DNA of 27,624 nucleotides from Ferruginibacter sp. (lineage in GTDB: Bacteria > Bacteroidota > Bacteroidia > Chitinophagales > Chitinophagaceae): the NCBI GenBank assembly GCA_025352435.1, contig JANXTN010000267.1:1-27624 (forward strand). Reading direction: 5' to 3'. Under the pieces are notes generated by a model that was not told the origin of the DNA, ran no database searches, and saw only the letters and a program-made list of their open reading frames with translations. Position 1 is the first letter of the stretch, and each line of letters opens with the position of its first letter. Of this stretch, positions 1-7,700 are shown piece after piece. The translations under genes and the position numbers were made by a program.

Positions 1-10
1 ATAATTCCCC

Positions 11-18
11 TAAATTTG
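11..18 (+). promoter_or_regulatory. Promoter -7 element for tRNA-Leu
   Basis: TAAATTTG is an exact match to TAnnTTTG, the known -7 consensus of the Bacteroidota primary sigma factor. It ends 10 bases before the first base of the tRNA, which suits a short 5' leader. The -33 element would fall outside the window. Confidence 0.6.
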
Positions 19-28
19 CACCTCATTT

Positions 29-110
29 GCGGATATGGCGAAATTGGCAGACGCACTAGACTTAGGATCTAGCGCCGCAAGGCATGTAGGTTCGACCCCT
101 ATTATCCGCA
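29..110 (+). tRNA. tRNA-Leu (anticodon UAG)
   Basis: This is a cloverleaf with acceptor strand GCGGATA at the 5' end pairing with TATCCGC at the 3' end, then discriminator A. The anticodon stem CTAGA/TCTAG encloses the 7-base loop CTTAGGA, so the anticodon is TAG and decodes CUA/CUN leucine codons. The long variable arm is the class II hallmark of leucine tRNAs. The T loop begins TTCGA. The CCA end is not encoded. A promoter element lies just upstream and a strong terminator follows 10 bases downstream. Confidence 0.95.
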
Positions 111-120
111 CATATTAACT

Positions 121-150
121 TCCTTCCGCACAATCGGAAGGATTTTTTTT
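121..150 (+). terminator. Intrinsic terminator after tRNA-Leu
   Basis: A perfect 8-bp stem TCCTTCCG/CGGAAGGA encloses the 6-base loop CACAAT and is followed directly by eight T. It ends the tRNA transcript on the plus strand. Confidence 0.92.
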
Positions 151-156
151 ACTATC

Positions 157-169
157 CCGCCAAAGGCGG
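157..169 (+). other. Small GC hairpin in front of tig
   Basis: CCGCC, a three-base loop AAA, then GGCGG forms a compact hairpin between the tRNA terminator and the trigger factor start. There is no T-run after it, so it is not a terminator by itself. It may lie in the tig leader, but no separate tig promoter was recognised in these 38 bases. Confidence 0.35.
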
Positions 170-188
170 AACAAAAAACAATAACAAA

Positions 189-1556
189 ATGGCTACAGTA
201 GAAAGAGAAAACATTGCTCTATTAAATGACAAGCTTACCGTAAAACTTAATAAGGAAGATTACCTGCCTGCCTTTGAAAAAAAGCTGAAGGAATACAGCA
301 AAACTGCTAACATTCCTGGCTTTCGTAAAGGAATGGTACCTGCAGGAATGATCAAAAAAATGTATGGTGCAGGGTTGTTTCAAGATGAGGTATTGCGCAC
401 CATTGAAAAAGAATTGTATACATATTTAGATAAAGAAAGACCGGATATTTTTGCTCAGCCTTTACCGCTGGAAAATGAGTTGCAAAAGCTGGACATGAAC
501 AGTCCCGGTGATTTTGATTTTGCTTTTGAAATAGGATTGAAGCCTGCATTTACATTAAGTGATGTGAGCAAGGCGAAGTTTACCCGCCACTCCGTTGAAG
601 TAAATGATGATATGGTTACGGAAGAGATCACCCGCATGCAATTGAAGGCGGGTAAAATGCAGGAAAAAGAAGCTATAGATTCGGAAGAAGATGTGGTGAA
701 TGTATTGTTTACAGAGTCTGACGAGAACAGCATTGAAATAGAAAACGGAATTGTAAAAGAGAACTCAGTTATTGTAAAATATTTTAACCCAAAAATGCAA
801 AAGCAATTGATGGGTAAAAAAGTAGGTGATAGTTTTGTATTTCAACTGGAGAGCACTCTTGAAGGCGATAAGTTGGAAATGATGTTGCAGGACCTTGGTT
901 TTGAAAAGAATGATACAGAAGCTGCTAAAAAATATTTTAAGCTTGAAATAAAAACGATAGGGCTTGTAGAAAAGAGAGAAATGAATGAGGAGTTTTTTAA
1001 CGAAGTTTATCCTGGTAAAGAAATTAAAACTGAAGATGCATTAAGAACTGCATTAAAAGAAGAGATACAAAAATACTGGAAGGCACAATCCCGCAACCAA
1101 CTACACGACCAGCTTTACCACAATTTGCTGGAGCAAACGAAGATGGAATTTCCAAGAGAGTTTCTTACCCGTTGGTTAAAAACCGGTGGTGATAAGCAAA
1201 GAACACAGGAAGAAGCGGAAGCGGAATATCCAACCTTTGAAAACCAGTTGAAATGGACTTTGATAAGCGATACCATCATCAAAGAAAATAAATTGGATGT
1301 AAATGAAGAAGAACTGCGTGCAAGCTTGAAAGAAGAAGTGAGCCGTTACTTTGGCAACATGAATATGGGTGAAGATATGAGCTGGTTAGAAAGCTATATT
1401 GACCGTATGATGAAAGACGAGAAGCAGATAGATGCTACTTATCGCAGACTGGTTACAGAAAAATTATTTGGTTGGGCTGAAGCGCAGGCAAAGCCTACTG
1501 AGAAGAAAGTTACTTCTGAAGAATTGATTGCTATGCAGCACAATCATCAGCATTAA
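189..1556 (+). CDS. tig: Trigger factor (ribosome-associated chaperone, prolyl isomerase)
   Basis: Trigger factor binds at the ribosomal exit tunnel through uL23 and shields nascent chains. The 455-residue product has the N-terminal ribosome-binding signature GFRKG at residues 44-48, the key docking loop of the family. Residues from about 150 to 255 fit the divergent FKBP-type domain position, and the long helical C-terminal substrate-binding region follows (about 260-435). Length is close to the usual 430-450. The tail ends in a histidine-rich stretch (HNHQH). The ATG gives the normal family N-terminus; no Shine-Dalgarno is seen, as expected in Bacteroidota. The gene stands alone between two terminators. 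Confidence 0.93.
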   Translation: MATVERENIALLNDKLTVKLNKEDYLPAFEKKLKEYSKTANIPGFRKGMVPAGMIKKMYGAGLFQDEVLRTIEKELYTYLDKERPDIFAQPLPLENELQKLDMNSPGDFDFAFEIGLKPAFTLSDVSKAKFTRHSVEVNDDMVTEEITRMQLKAGKMQEKEAIDSEEDVVNVLFTESDENSIEIENGIVKENSVIVKYFNPKMQKQLMGKKVGDSFVFQLESTLEGDKLEMMLQDLGFEKNDTEAAKKYFKLEIKTIGLVEKREMNEEFFNEVYPGKEIKTEDALRTALKEEIQKYWKAQSRNQLHDQLYHNLLEQTKMEFPREFLTRWLKTGGDKQRTQEEAEAEYPTFENQLKWTLISDTIIKENKLDVNEEELRASLKEEVSRYFGNMNMGEDMSWLESYIDRMMKDEKQIDATYRRLVTEKLFGWAEAQAKPTEKKVTSEELIAMQHNHQH

Positions 1557-1577
1557 AATTCAAATTTATAGTAGGAC

Positions 1578-1605
1578 CCCCTTGTGAAAATAAGGGGATT
1601 TTTTT
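1578..1605 (+). terminator. Intrinsic terminator of tig
   Basis: CCCCTT and AAGGGG form a 6-bp stem around an 8-base loop, followed by ATTTTTTT. It lies 22 bases past the tig stop codon. Confidence 0.88.
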
Positions 1606-1649
1606 GTGGGTACAATAATCTTTGGTGGATAGACTAAAGTTTTGTTAAC

Positions 1650-1674
1650 GCAGTAACTTTTAGAAAGCAGTAAC
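1650..1674. repeat. Two direct repeats of GCAGTAAC upstream of the envelope operon
   Basis: GCAGTAAC occurs at 1650-1657 and again at 1667-1674, 17 bases apart start to start. Similar T-rich flanks follow each copy (TTTTAGAAA and GTTTGAAA). They sit 52-76 bases upstream of the ATG at 1726, where an operator could lie. No regulator is assigned. Confidence 0.35.
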
Positions 1675-1725
1675 GTTTGAAATATATAATCAGATTTACA
1701 TTTGGTAAAACAAAAACTAATAATC

Positions 1726-2073
1726 ATGAAAACATTACTACTTGTGCTTTTCATTTTAGCAGGCGATTACGCTGCCTCTGCACAGGAACTTGCACCTGAT
1801 CAAAATCCTAATTACAAAGTAAGTATGGAGAAATATCAAGGATTGCAAAGCAATCTACAAACTACCATGAATACCACTGTGCTGCAAACGTACAAGGCCT
1901 TTGACTGGTACACTGCGAAGCAAGAGAGAAAAGCCGAAAGAAGAGCAGACAGAAGAGAGAACAGACTTTTTAATCATTATAACCAACGCTATTACGATCC
2001 GTATAATTATAACGGCAGAAGCAATTACGGCAGACAATATCAATACCGCAATTACAACGGATGGAGATGGTAA
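1726..2073 (+). CDS. Small secreted basic protein of unknown function
   Basis: I do not recognise a family. The ATG at 1726 starts a clean signal peptide of about 20 residues ending in ASAQ; an in-frame TTG at 1702 would only add a polar stretch in front and was rejected. The 115-residue precursor has a short acidic/amphipathic part, then an Arg/Lys/Glu-rich helix-like stretch (about residues 70-87), and a C-terminal tail rich in Tyr, Asn, Arg and Gly. Such tails occur in small periplasmic or surface proteins of Bacteroidota. It lies 43 bases upstream of the LpoB-like gene on the same strand and is probably co-transcribed with it, which suggests an envelope role. Confidence 0.7.
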   Translation: MKTLLLVLFILAGDYAASAQELAPDQNPNYKVSMEKYQGLQSNLQTTMNTTVLQTYKAFDWYTAKQERKAERRADRRENRLFNHYNQRYYDPYNYNGRSNYGRQYQYRNYNGWRW

Positions 2074-2116
2074 TCATTTTTAAGCATGTATTCTTTTACA
2101 TTTAAAACCAACAATT

Positions 2117-2698
2117 ATGAAATCAATCTTTACAATATTTACCCTTGCTTTATTTTTAGGACTAGCATCTTGCAGTCACAAAGTTTCCCGAATAGACCCC
2201 GCAGAAACGCCGGATATAAATGGTAGCTGGAACAATACCGACAGTCGTTTAACCGCAGAAGAAATGATCAACCAATCCTTGACTGATAAATGGCTGAGCG
2301 ATTATGTGCAGACAAAGGGGAAAAAACCTGTAGTTATCGTGGGTATGATCACCAACAAGAGTCATGAGCATATAGAAGCAGAAACTTTTATGAAGGATCT
2401 TGAAAAATCTTTTATTACAACTACAAAAGTAGGGCTTGTACAAAGCGGAAAAAAGAGAGAAGAAATGCGTGCTGAAAAAGCAGACCAGCAAACAAATGCG
2501 ACTGCAAGTACCTTGAAAAAGTTTGGAATGGAAAAGGGTGCAGACTACATTTTGCAGGGATCTATCAACTCTATTGTGGATGCATTTAAAAGAAAGAAGA
2601 CAGTTACCTACCAGATAAATCTTGAGCTTACAGACATTCAAACCAATGAAGTTGTTTGGATAGGCGATAAGAAAATAGCCAAGTACGTAAAGAATTAA
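2117..2698 (+). CDS. LpoB-like lipoprotein (penicillin-binding protein activator family)
   Basis: The 193-residue product begins with a lipoprotein signal (LASC, lipidated Cys19). The mature part matches the LpoB/COG3417 pattern: a region around PVVIVGMITNKS, then a domain with GADYILQGSI and a C-terminal strand pair ending in TNEVVWIGDKKI. In E. coli, LpoB is an outer-membrane lipoprotein that activates the peptidoglycan synthase PBP1b; whether this one has a PBP partner is inference. It is followed 36 bases later by a COG3014-type lipoprotein, a pairing known from other Gram-negative bacteria, which supports the assignment. Confidence 0.82.
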   Translation: MKSIFTIFTLALFLGLASCSHKVSRIDPAETPDINGSWNNTDSRLTAEEMINQSLTDKWLSDYVQTKGKKPVVIVGMITNKSHEHIEAETFMKDLEKSFITTTKVGLVQSGKKREEMRAEKADQQTNATASTLKKFGMEKGADYILQGSINSIVDAFKRKKTVTYQINLELTDIQTNEVVWIGDKKIAKYVKN

Positions 2699-2734
2699 CT
2701 CGCTTCATCAGTCACATTTCAAAAACTTTTACTG

Positions 2735-4204
2735 ATGAAAAATATACTTAAACGGGCATGGGCTGCATGGCTGTTTGTGCCCTTTATTTTTGGCTGCGGC
2801 AGTTATAATAAATCTATGACGACTTATTATGCAGATTTAAAAGCGCATAATTATGACAAAGCCCAGCATAGTTTAGAAAAAAACAAAGTCATAAAAAAAG
2901 ATAGAAATGCCTTGCTCTATAATATGGAAATGGGCAAGTTATACTACCTAAAAAACGATGCTGCAAAAAGTAATCTGTACTTAAACCGTGCAGATGATAT
3001 TTCCGAAAGTCTAAACAAATCGTTGAAAGATATGGCGGTTGGTAATTTACTAAACCCTATGCAACAGGCTTACAGGGGTGAAGATTTTGAACTGTTTATG
3101 CTGCATTATTATAAGGCTGTAAACTATGCTGCGCTTGGGCAAACAGAAGATGCAATGGTGGAAGCGAGGCGAATAACACTTGCTGCGAATGCACAAAATG
3201 ATAAGTTTTCCAACAAAGAAAACCGTTACAGCAAAGATGCATTTGCATTAAACCTGCAAGGCATGGTGTACGAAATGGCAGGAGATATGAACAATGCCTT
3301 TATTTCTTACAGAAATGCAGCTGACATTTATTTAAAAGCTGACAATAACTATTATGGTGTGAAAATGCCACAACAGTTGCAGTTGGATTTATTGCGCACA
3401 GCAACTGCCATGGGCTTTACCGGCGAAGGACAGCGGTACGAAAAATTATTTAATGCAAGTTTTGTTGAAAGTACTCCATCTAAAAATGAACTGATACTTT
3501 TTTTAGAAGAAGGTGCGGCGCCGGTAAAAGAAGAAAAGAATTTTATACTTACAGCCGGTGCAAATGGCATAAACAGTTTTAATTATGTAGATGCTGATGG
3601 GCTTCATGCAAATTTTAATTTTAATGCAAACGCTTATGGCATCAACCAGGAAAAGCTCTCGTCGCTTAGAGCATTTAGACTTGCATTGCCTACATATAGA
3701 TTGCAATACCAACAGCCCGTAGGCATTTCTGTAAATGCAAATGGAGCGGCGTATACGCCACAACTGGCCCAAAATTTAAACAGCATAGCAGTGAATGTTT
3801 TAAAGGAACGATTTGTAACAGAAATGGCAAATGCACTTGCAAGACAGCTTACAAAAAAACTTATTGGAAAAGGCACACAGGCTGTAGCTCAAAGCATAGC
3901 AAAAAAGAATGCGCATGCTACTACCGACAGTTCGGCTGCCGCTAGAGAAAAGCAGAAAAGAGAAAATGAACAAAGGGCAGCACGTGCCGGGGAAGTAGCA
4001 GACTTTGTTATGAATGTATTTAATACCGTTACAGAAAAAGCTGATACCCGCAACTGGCAGAGCTTACCGGCTTTTGTAAGTTATGTACGAGTGCCATTGC
4101 AGCAAGGACAAAATACCATTACGGTAAATTATAATGGCAGCCCTATCACCATTCAGGTTAAAGCGAATGGCGGTTTGCAGATGAAATCAGTAGTTGTGAA
4201 TTAG
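2735..4204 (+). CDS. COG3014-type lipoprotein with TPR-like N-terminal region
   Basis: The 489-residue protein has a type II signal peptide (FIFGC, Cys21). Residues about 25-230 are helical and TPR-like, with repeats such as KLYYLKNDAAKSNLYL and YKAVNYAALGQTEDAMVEA. A beta-rich region follows, then an Ala/Lys-rich helix, and a C-terminal region with LPAFVSYVRVPL and a final beta hairpin. This order resembles COG3014, an uncharacterised family commonly encoded beside LpoB. A function in cell-wall synthesis or outer-membrane assembly is inferred only from this neighbour. A terminator-like hairpin lies about 60 bases downstream. Confidence 0.75.
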   Translation: MKNILKRAWAAWLFVPFIFGCGSYNKSMTTYYADLKAHNYDKAQHSLEKNKVIKKDRNALLYNMEMGKLYYLKNDAAKSNLYLNRADDISESLNKSLKDMAVGNLLNPMQQAYRGEDFELFMLHYYKAVNYAALGQTEDAMVEARRITLAANAQNDKFSNKENRYSKDAFALNLQGMVYEMAGDMNNAFISYRNAADIYLKADNNYYGVKMPQQLQLDLLRTATAMGFTGEGQRYEKLFNASFVESTPSKNELILFLEEGAAPVKEEKNFILTAGANGINSFNYVDADGLHANFNFNANAYGINQEKLSSLRAFRLALPTYRLQYQQPVGISVNANGAAYTPQLAQNLNSIAVNVLKERFVTEMANALARQLTKKLIGKGTQAVAQSIAKKNAHATTDSSAAAREKQKRENEQRAARAGEVADFVMNVFNTVTEKADTRNWQSLPAFVSYVRVPLQQGQNTITVNYNGSPITIQVKANGGLQMKSVVVN

Positions 4205-4252
4205 CTGCGCGGTAACAGTATTTTTATTCTTTCATTTTAAATAAACACTTTA

Positions 4253-4260
4253 TAACTTTA
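4253..4260 (+). promoter_or_regulatory. Candidate -7 element for the hydrolase gene
   Basis: TAACTTTA matches TAnnTTTG at seven of eight positions. It is followed immediately by the hairpin at 4263, so a transcript from here would carry that hairpin at its 5' end. Confidence 0.35.
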
Positions 4261-4262
4261 GC

Positions 4263-4297
4263 AAACCCATCTGTATTATTGCAGATGGGTTTTGTTA
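4263..4297 (+). terminator. Strong hairpin, likely terminator of the LpoB/COG3014 operon
   Basis: An 11-bp perfect stem (AAACCCATCTG with CAGATGGGTTT) encloses an 8-base loop and is followed by TGTTATT. The U-tract is weak but the stem is strong. It may instead form the 5' leader of the next gene, since a -7-like box lies directly before it. Confidence 0.65.
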
Positions 4298-4312
4298 TTC
4301 AATTAATCTAAT

Positions 4313-5437
4313 ATGCTGAAATTGATTTTTGCTCTGTTGCTTTTGATAGTTTCTTTACTGGTTTTATTTCCTGCCCCTGCTAATGTTTTATGGCTGGCTG
4401 CAGTAGCTGTTACTAATTTTCCATACATGTTGATGTTGCTTGCAGGTTTATCATTTTACTTTGGTACCCGTGCAACAAAATATCATTGGCCAATAATGCT
4501 CGTCAGCCTTGCAGCATTTGTTATCTATACATTGCCAATTGTTGCAGCATACCGGCAGAAAAAAGATGTGCCTCTTGTAATGAAGAATATTTTTCCTGTA
4601 AAGGATGAAAGTGATTTGCCCACTGTTTTCAGTTCTTTTAAAATGTTCTCTACAAATGCAAATGTGGTTTATAAAACTTTTGGTTATAAAAAAGTAGACG
4701 GAAAAGACTTAACAGCGGACTTCTATCCATCATCGTCAAAAGTGCCGTCGCCCCTTGTAATCGTTATCCATGGAGGATCTTGGCAGGGAGGTGACAGCAA
4801 ACAATTACCTGAGCTGAACAGTTACCTTGCTGAAAAGGGATTTAATGTAGCAGCAATAAATTATAGACTTGCGCCGGCTTACAAGGCTCCTTCACCCGTA
4901 GAAGATACAAAGGATGTCATAAATTATTTTCTTAGCCGTTCGGCTGAGTTAAATATTGACAGCAACAACATTGTGCTGCTGGGTCGCTCTGCCGGAGCGC
5001 AGATTGCATTAAATGCAGCATACGATTTTAAATTGCCAAATATAAAAGGTGTGGTGAGTTACTACGGTCCTGCCGATATGGTGTGGGGTGGACAAATAAA
5101 AGTCAGTAAACTTGTATTAAATACCGATCTTATTTATGATAATTATTTTGGCGGAAATTATAAACAAGTGCCACAGAAATTTGTAGAAAGTTCTGGACTT
5201 GAAAGCGCTCATAAATCTTCGCCACCCACATTACTAATTCATGGAAAAATTGATCCTCTGGTATTTTATCTACACGCCGTTCATTTACAAAAGAAACTAA
5301 ACGAATTAAATGTTCCCAACTTTTTTTTGGAATTACCTTTTGCCACGCATGGCTGCGACTATAGTTTGAAAGGCCCTGCAGGACAGGTTTGTACCTATGC
5401 GGTAGAAAGGTTTATAAGATCGGTTACGGGGCAATAA
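4313..5437 (+). CDS. Membrane-anchored alpha/beta-hydrolase, esterase/lipase type
   Basis: The 374-residue protein starts with three hydrophobic segments (about residues 3-20, 25-50 and 58-80), then a catalytic domain like that of acyl-peptide/feruloyl-type esterases. The oxyanion-hole motif HGGSW is at 153-157, the nucleophile elbow GRSAG places Ser226, and the likely acid and base are Asp314 (in GKIDP) and His346 (in FATHG). All of the triad is therefore present. The substrate is unknown. The gene ends tail to tail with the minus-strand DUF2238 gene and overlaps its inferred true end by 14 bases. Confidence 0.85.
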   Translation: MLKLIFALLLLIVSLLVLFPAPANVLWLAAVAVTNFPYMLMLLAGLSFYFGTRATKYHWPIMLVSLAAFVIYTLPIVAAYRQKKDVPLVMKNIFPVKDESDLPTVFSSFKMFSTNANVVYKTFGYKKVDGKDLTADFYPSSSKVPSPLVIVIHGGSWQGGDSKQLPELNSYLAEKGFNVAAINYRLAPAYKAPSPVEDTKDVINYFLSRSAELNIDSNNIVLLGRSAGAQIALNAAYDFKLPNIKGVVSYYGPADMVWGGQIKVSKLVLNTDLIYDNYFGGNYKQVPQKFVESSGLESAHKSSPPTLLIHGKIDPLVFYLHAVHLQKKLNELNVPNFFLELPFATHGCDYSLKGPAGQVCTYAVERFIRSVTGQ

Positions 5438-6063
5438 TTTTTTTGGTAAAGATTCTTTGTATACCAAAAAACAGCATAGAACCGATCACAGCAAGTATGA
5501 TGTCTATTTTGTGCATCCCAAGGATCGCCCTGTGTTGCAACATACGTTTCTCCGGTGGCAGAATCTGTAAATTCCGCTACTCCCAATTCGATTAATTCAA
5601 AAATGGTTGCAAGAGAAAGGATGATCATATTGGAGATCAAAAATAAATGCCTTTTTAATAATTTGTAATTGTAGACGAGATAATCACATAACGTATAGAT
5701 CATTAAAAAGCCGAAACTAAAATGTACAATTCTGTCATAAGGATTTCGAGAAAGGTGAAACGTGATTTTTAAAAACTCTCCCAATTCATTCTGAGTGTAA
5801 GCCATCCGTGCACCATATAAAGCAATATAAGAAACAGAAAAATAAACACTAGAGATGTGTTTGAAAACACATATTTTCTGGCTTAGAATTACAATTGCAC
5901 AGAACATCACCACAAGAATATTTTCCATCCACCAATCTTTTAGATCCATCGCTGAAAAGAAAAAGCAAAACCATGTTGCTAAAAATAATATGGTTAAGAA
6001 AATAAACTGGTTATTTTTGGCGTACGTCAGTCTTTGTTTATTTGATAAATTAATAGTGGCCAT
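5424..6063 (-). pseudogene. DUF2238 (YjdF-like) inner-membrane protein, frameshifted near its 3' end
   Basis: Five to six membrane segments and the family signatures YDRIVHFSFG and GDPWDAQ identify DUF2238, an uncharacterised integral membrane family. Reading from the ATG at 6061-6063 (or the in-frame ATG at 6070-6072), the frame is normal up to GDPWDAQ. It then turns into an unrelated Cys/His-rich tail running on to 5395. In the neighbouring frame the expected hydrophobic ending DIILAVIGSMLFFGIQRIF appears and stops at 5424. One surplus A in the run at 5507-5510 explains this. Real mutation and sequence error cannot be told apart here. It follows the lipoprotein gene by 17-26 bases. Confidence 0.8.
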
Positions 6064-6089
6064 AAAATGCATTATTAGTGAAACAGATT

Positions 6090-6962
6090 TTATTTTTTAA
6101 AAAGATTATTTATATCTGCTACAATACCAATTGACCCAAAAAAATCGTTATACTCATATTGATCTATAAAAGACTGTGTTGTAGAAATGGAATGGGAACT
6201 AAAGTGGGTATATAACTTACTCAAACCAAGTTGCCAATGAAACCTAATATCATGCAGAGAATTAAATCCAAAATCATTTTCAATTATCATATCACCGTAA
6301 ACGCTTTTTTTAGCAGCGAATGCAGCATATACCCCTCTTGTCAGCAAGCTGTCGTTAGTAGTAATGTTTGAAAAAGCAACGTTTGAAAGGCGATAGGCCG
6401 GCACTAAATGATAATTTTTGGATACTTTAAACCTTAGGGAAGGAGTAACTGAAAGCGTAGAATTGTTGGCAGAATAAACATATTTTGTAAATTCATTTTT
6501 TCTATAAATTCCACTGAAATTTGTTTTACCAAATACTACAGTTCCATCGATATTGAATAATATTCCCTTTGCCTTATTTAAAAATTTATAATATTCCACA
6601 CCTAATACCGTTCCTTGCCTTTGGTAATTAATTTTGTATCTATAAGGATTGGATTGGTCGTTGTTAACTGCTCTATCTATTTCCCATTTTTTAAATAAAT
6701 CAACTTTTATGGCAATATGATTTATGGGGCTATAAACCGTTTGTATGTCAACACCATTTGATGTCTGTCTGCCGGGTGAATTATCATTATTTTTTCGATG
6801 TTTACTTTGTGCATAATTGATCGCAGCTTTTACGTCTCCTTTCTTTTCTATTTGCAAAAGATTAGCGCTGTTAGGTGCAAATAAATATTTAGGAGTAGTT
6901 GTATAGCAGGAAGTGAGTCCTGAGATACAAAAAATTATCGGTAGGTATTTGAGCATTTTCAT
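6090..6962 (-). CDS. Uncharacterised lipoprotein, probable outer-membrane beta-rich protein
   Basis: I do not recognise a named family. The 290-residue product has a lipoprotein signal (LTSC, Cys19), followed by alternating polar/hydrophobic strands with many aromatic residues, e.g. VLGVEYYKFL, FHWQLGLSKLYTHF and a C-terminal FGSIGIVADI. This suggests a beta-barrel or beta-sheet protein at the outer membrane. It lies between an FNR-type regulator and a DUF2238 membrane protein, all on the minus strand. An FNR-like palindrome and a -7-like box lie directly upstream of its ATG, so it is a candidate target of the adjacent regulator. Confidence 0.7.
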   Translation of the reverse strand: MKMLKYLPIIFCISGLTSCYTTTPKYLFAPNSANLLQIEKKGDVKAAINYAQSKHRKNNDNSPGRQTSNGVDIQTVYSPINHIAIKVDLFKKWEIDRAVNNDQSNPYRYKINYQRQGTVLGVEYYKFLNKAKGILFNIDGTVVFGKTNFSGIYRKNEFTKYVYSANNSTLSVTPSLRFKVSKNYHLVPAYRLSNVAFSNITTNDSLLTRGVYAAFAAKKSVYGDMIIENDFGFNSLHDIRFHWQLGLSKLYTHFSSHSISTTQSFIDQYEYNDFFGSIGIVADINNLFKK

Positions 6963-6966
6963 TTTA

Positions 6967-6974
6967 TAAAATTA
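6967..6974 (-). promoter_or_regulatory. Candidate -7 element for the lipoprotein gene
   Basis: On the minus strand TAATTTTA matches TAnnTTTG at seven of eight positions and ends four bases before the ATG at 6962, implying a leaderless or nearly leaderless mRNA. With a start near 6963, the centre of the palindrome at 6998-7011 would be near -41.5. Confidence 0.4.
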
Positions 6975-6997
6975 GAAAATGACAGCACTACCCTGTG

Positions 6998-7011
6998 TTG
7001 ACTTTTGTCAA
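6998..7011. promoter_or_regulatory. FNR/CRP-type operator (TTGAC-N4-GTCAA)
   Basis: TTGAC-TTTT-GTCAA is a perfect inverted repeat with four central bases, the geometry of FNR/ANR/DNR sites. It overlaps the stop codon of the regulator gene and lies 36 bases upstream of the next gene's ATG. The regulator's recognition helix carries E-x-x-S-R, the residues FNR uses to read TTGAT half-sites. Function is inferred. Confidence 0.55.
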
Positions 7012-7622
7012 TAAATTTCCCGTGTATTATTTTTTTTAGCCAACTTACTTCTTGTTCTGCTTAGTGTTTCCGGAGCTATGTTTAGAAACGAAGCAATGTA
7101 TTTTTGAGGAATGTCCTTTAGATGATCTGCATAATGTTGAAGGAAAAAATTGTATTTCGCCGTTGAATCATGTTTGCGCAGCATATATAAACGTTCTTCT
7201 TGTTTAAAAAAATATTGTTCTGTTATAAGTCTGGAATGATAATTAAATTCCGGGAATTTTCTGTAAATCTCCTGCAGGTCATTAAAAGACAATTTTGCTA
7301 AAGTGCACTCAGCAAGCGTTTCAATAGATTCAGTTGCCGGCGTTTGTGTAAAAAAACTTCCCGGTGAAATTACAATGTGCCCTGCGTACATAATACGGGA
7401 AGTAATCTCTTTATCACCAATATTATGGTAGGACCTTAAAAGTCCGTCACATAGGAACCAAAGGGTCTTGCATATGTCTTTTTCGTATAGTAGTATCTTA
7501 CCTTTTTTTACGTCTTCAATTTTAAAACGTTTCACTAATGCTATTTCCAATTCTTTACTTATGGGTTGAATTCCATTCAGTAATTGTATTAATGAATCTA
7601 ATAAAGTCGGGTTATTCTGCAA
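7008..7622 (-). CDS. Crp/Fnr-family transcriptional regulator with FNR-like recognition helix
   Basis: The 204-residue product has a cyclic-nucleotide-binding-like beta-roll (about residues 35-125), a dimerisation helix (about 128-150) and a C-terminal winged helix (about 165-197). The recognition helix APETLSRTR has Glu185, Ser188 and Arg189, matching the E-x-x-S-R of FNR. The N-terminal iron-sulfur cysteine pattern of FNR is absent (only Cys51, 58 and 106), so the signal is unknown. No ATG fits the family start; the reading frame opens at a TTG (7620-7622) directly after a stop codon. The next gene downstream begins 45 bases later with an FNR-like palindrome in between. Confidence 0.85.
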   Translation of the reverse strand: MQNNPTLLDSLIQLLNGIQPISKELEIALVKRFKIEDVKKGKILLYEKDICKTLWFLCDGLLRSYHNIGDKEITSRIMYAGHIVISPGSFFTQTPATESIETLAECTLAKLSFNDLQEIYRKFPEFNYHSRLITEQYFFKQEERLYMLRKHDSTAKYNFFLQHYADHLKDIPQKYIASFLNIAPETLSRTRSKLAKKNNTREIY

Positions 7623-7669
7623 AAGTTAGTTTTGTCTTAAAGCTACTTCATTCTTAGAAAACAAGGCAC

Positions 7670-7694
7670 AAAAAAGCCACCATTAAGGCGGCTC
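7670..7694 (-). terminator. Intrinsic terminator of rng
   Basis: On the minus strand AGCCGCC, loop TTAAT and GGTGGCT (7 bp with one G-T pair) are followed by six T. It lies directly downstream of the ribonuclease G stop codon. Confidence 0.85.
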
Positions 7695-7700
7695 TTTTAT

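Noticed and set aside
1901..2083. Overlapping plus-strand frame within the small secreted protein gene
   Set aside because: The Ile/Thr-rich product is typical of a shifted frame through Asn/Tyr codons; the signal-peptide frame is clearly the real one.
5855..6100. Plus-strand frame of 81 residues opposite the DUF2238 gene
   Set aside because: It is antisense to a recognised membrane protein and its composition is the mirror of hydrophobic codons; no start signal or family.
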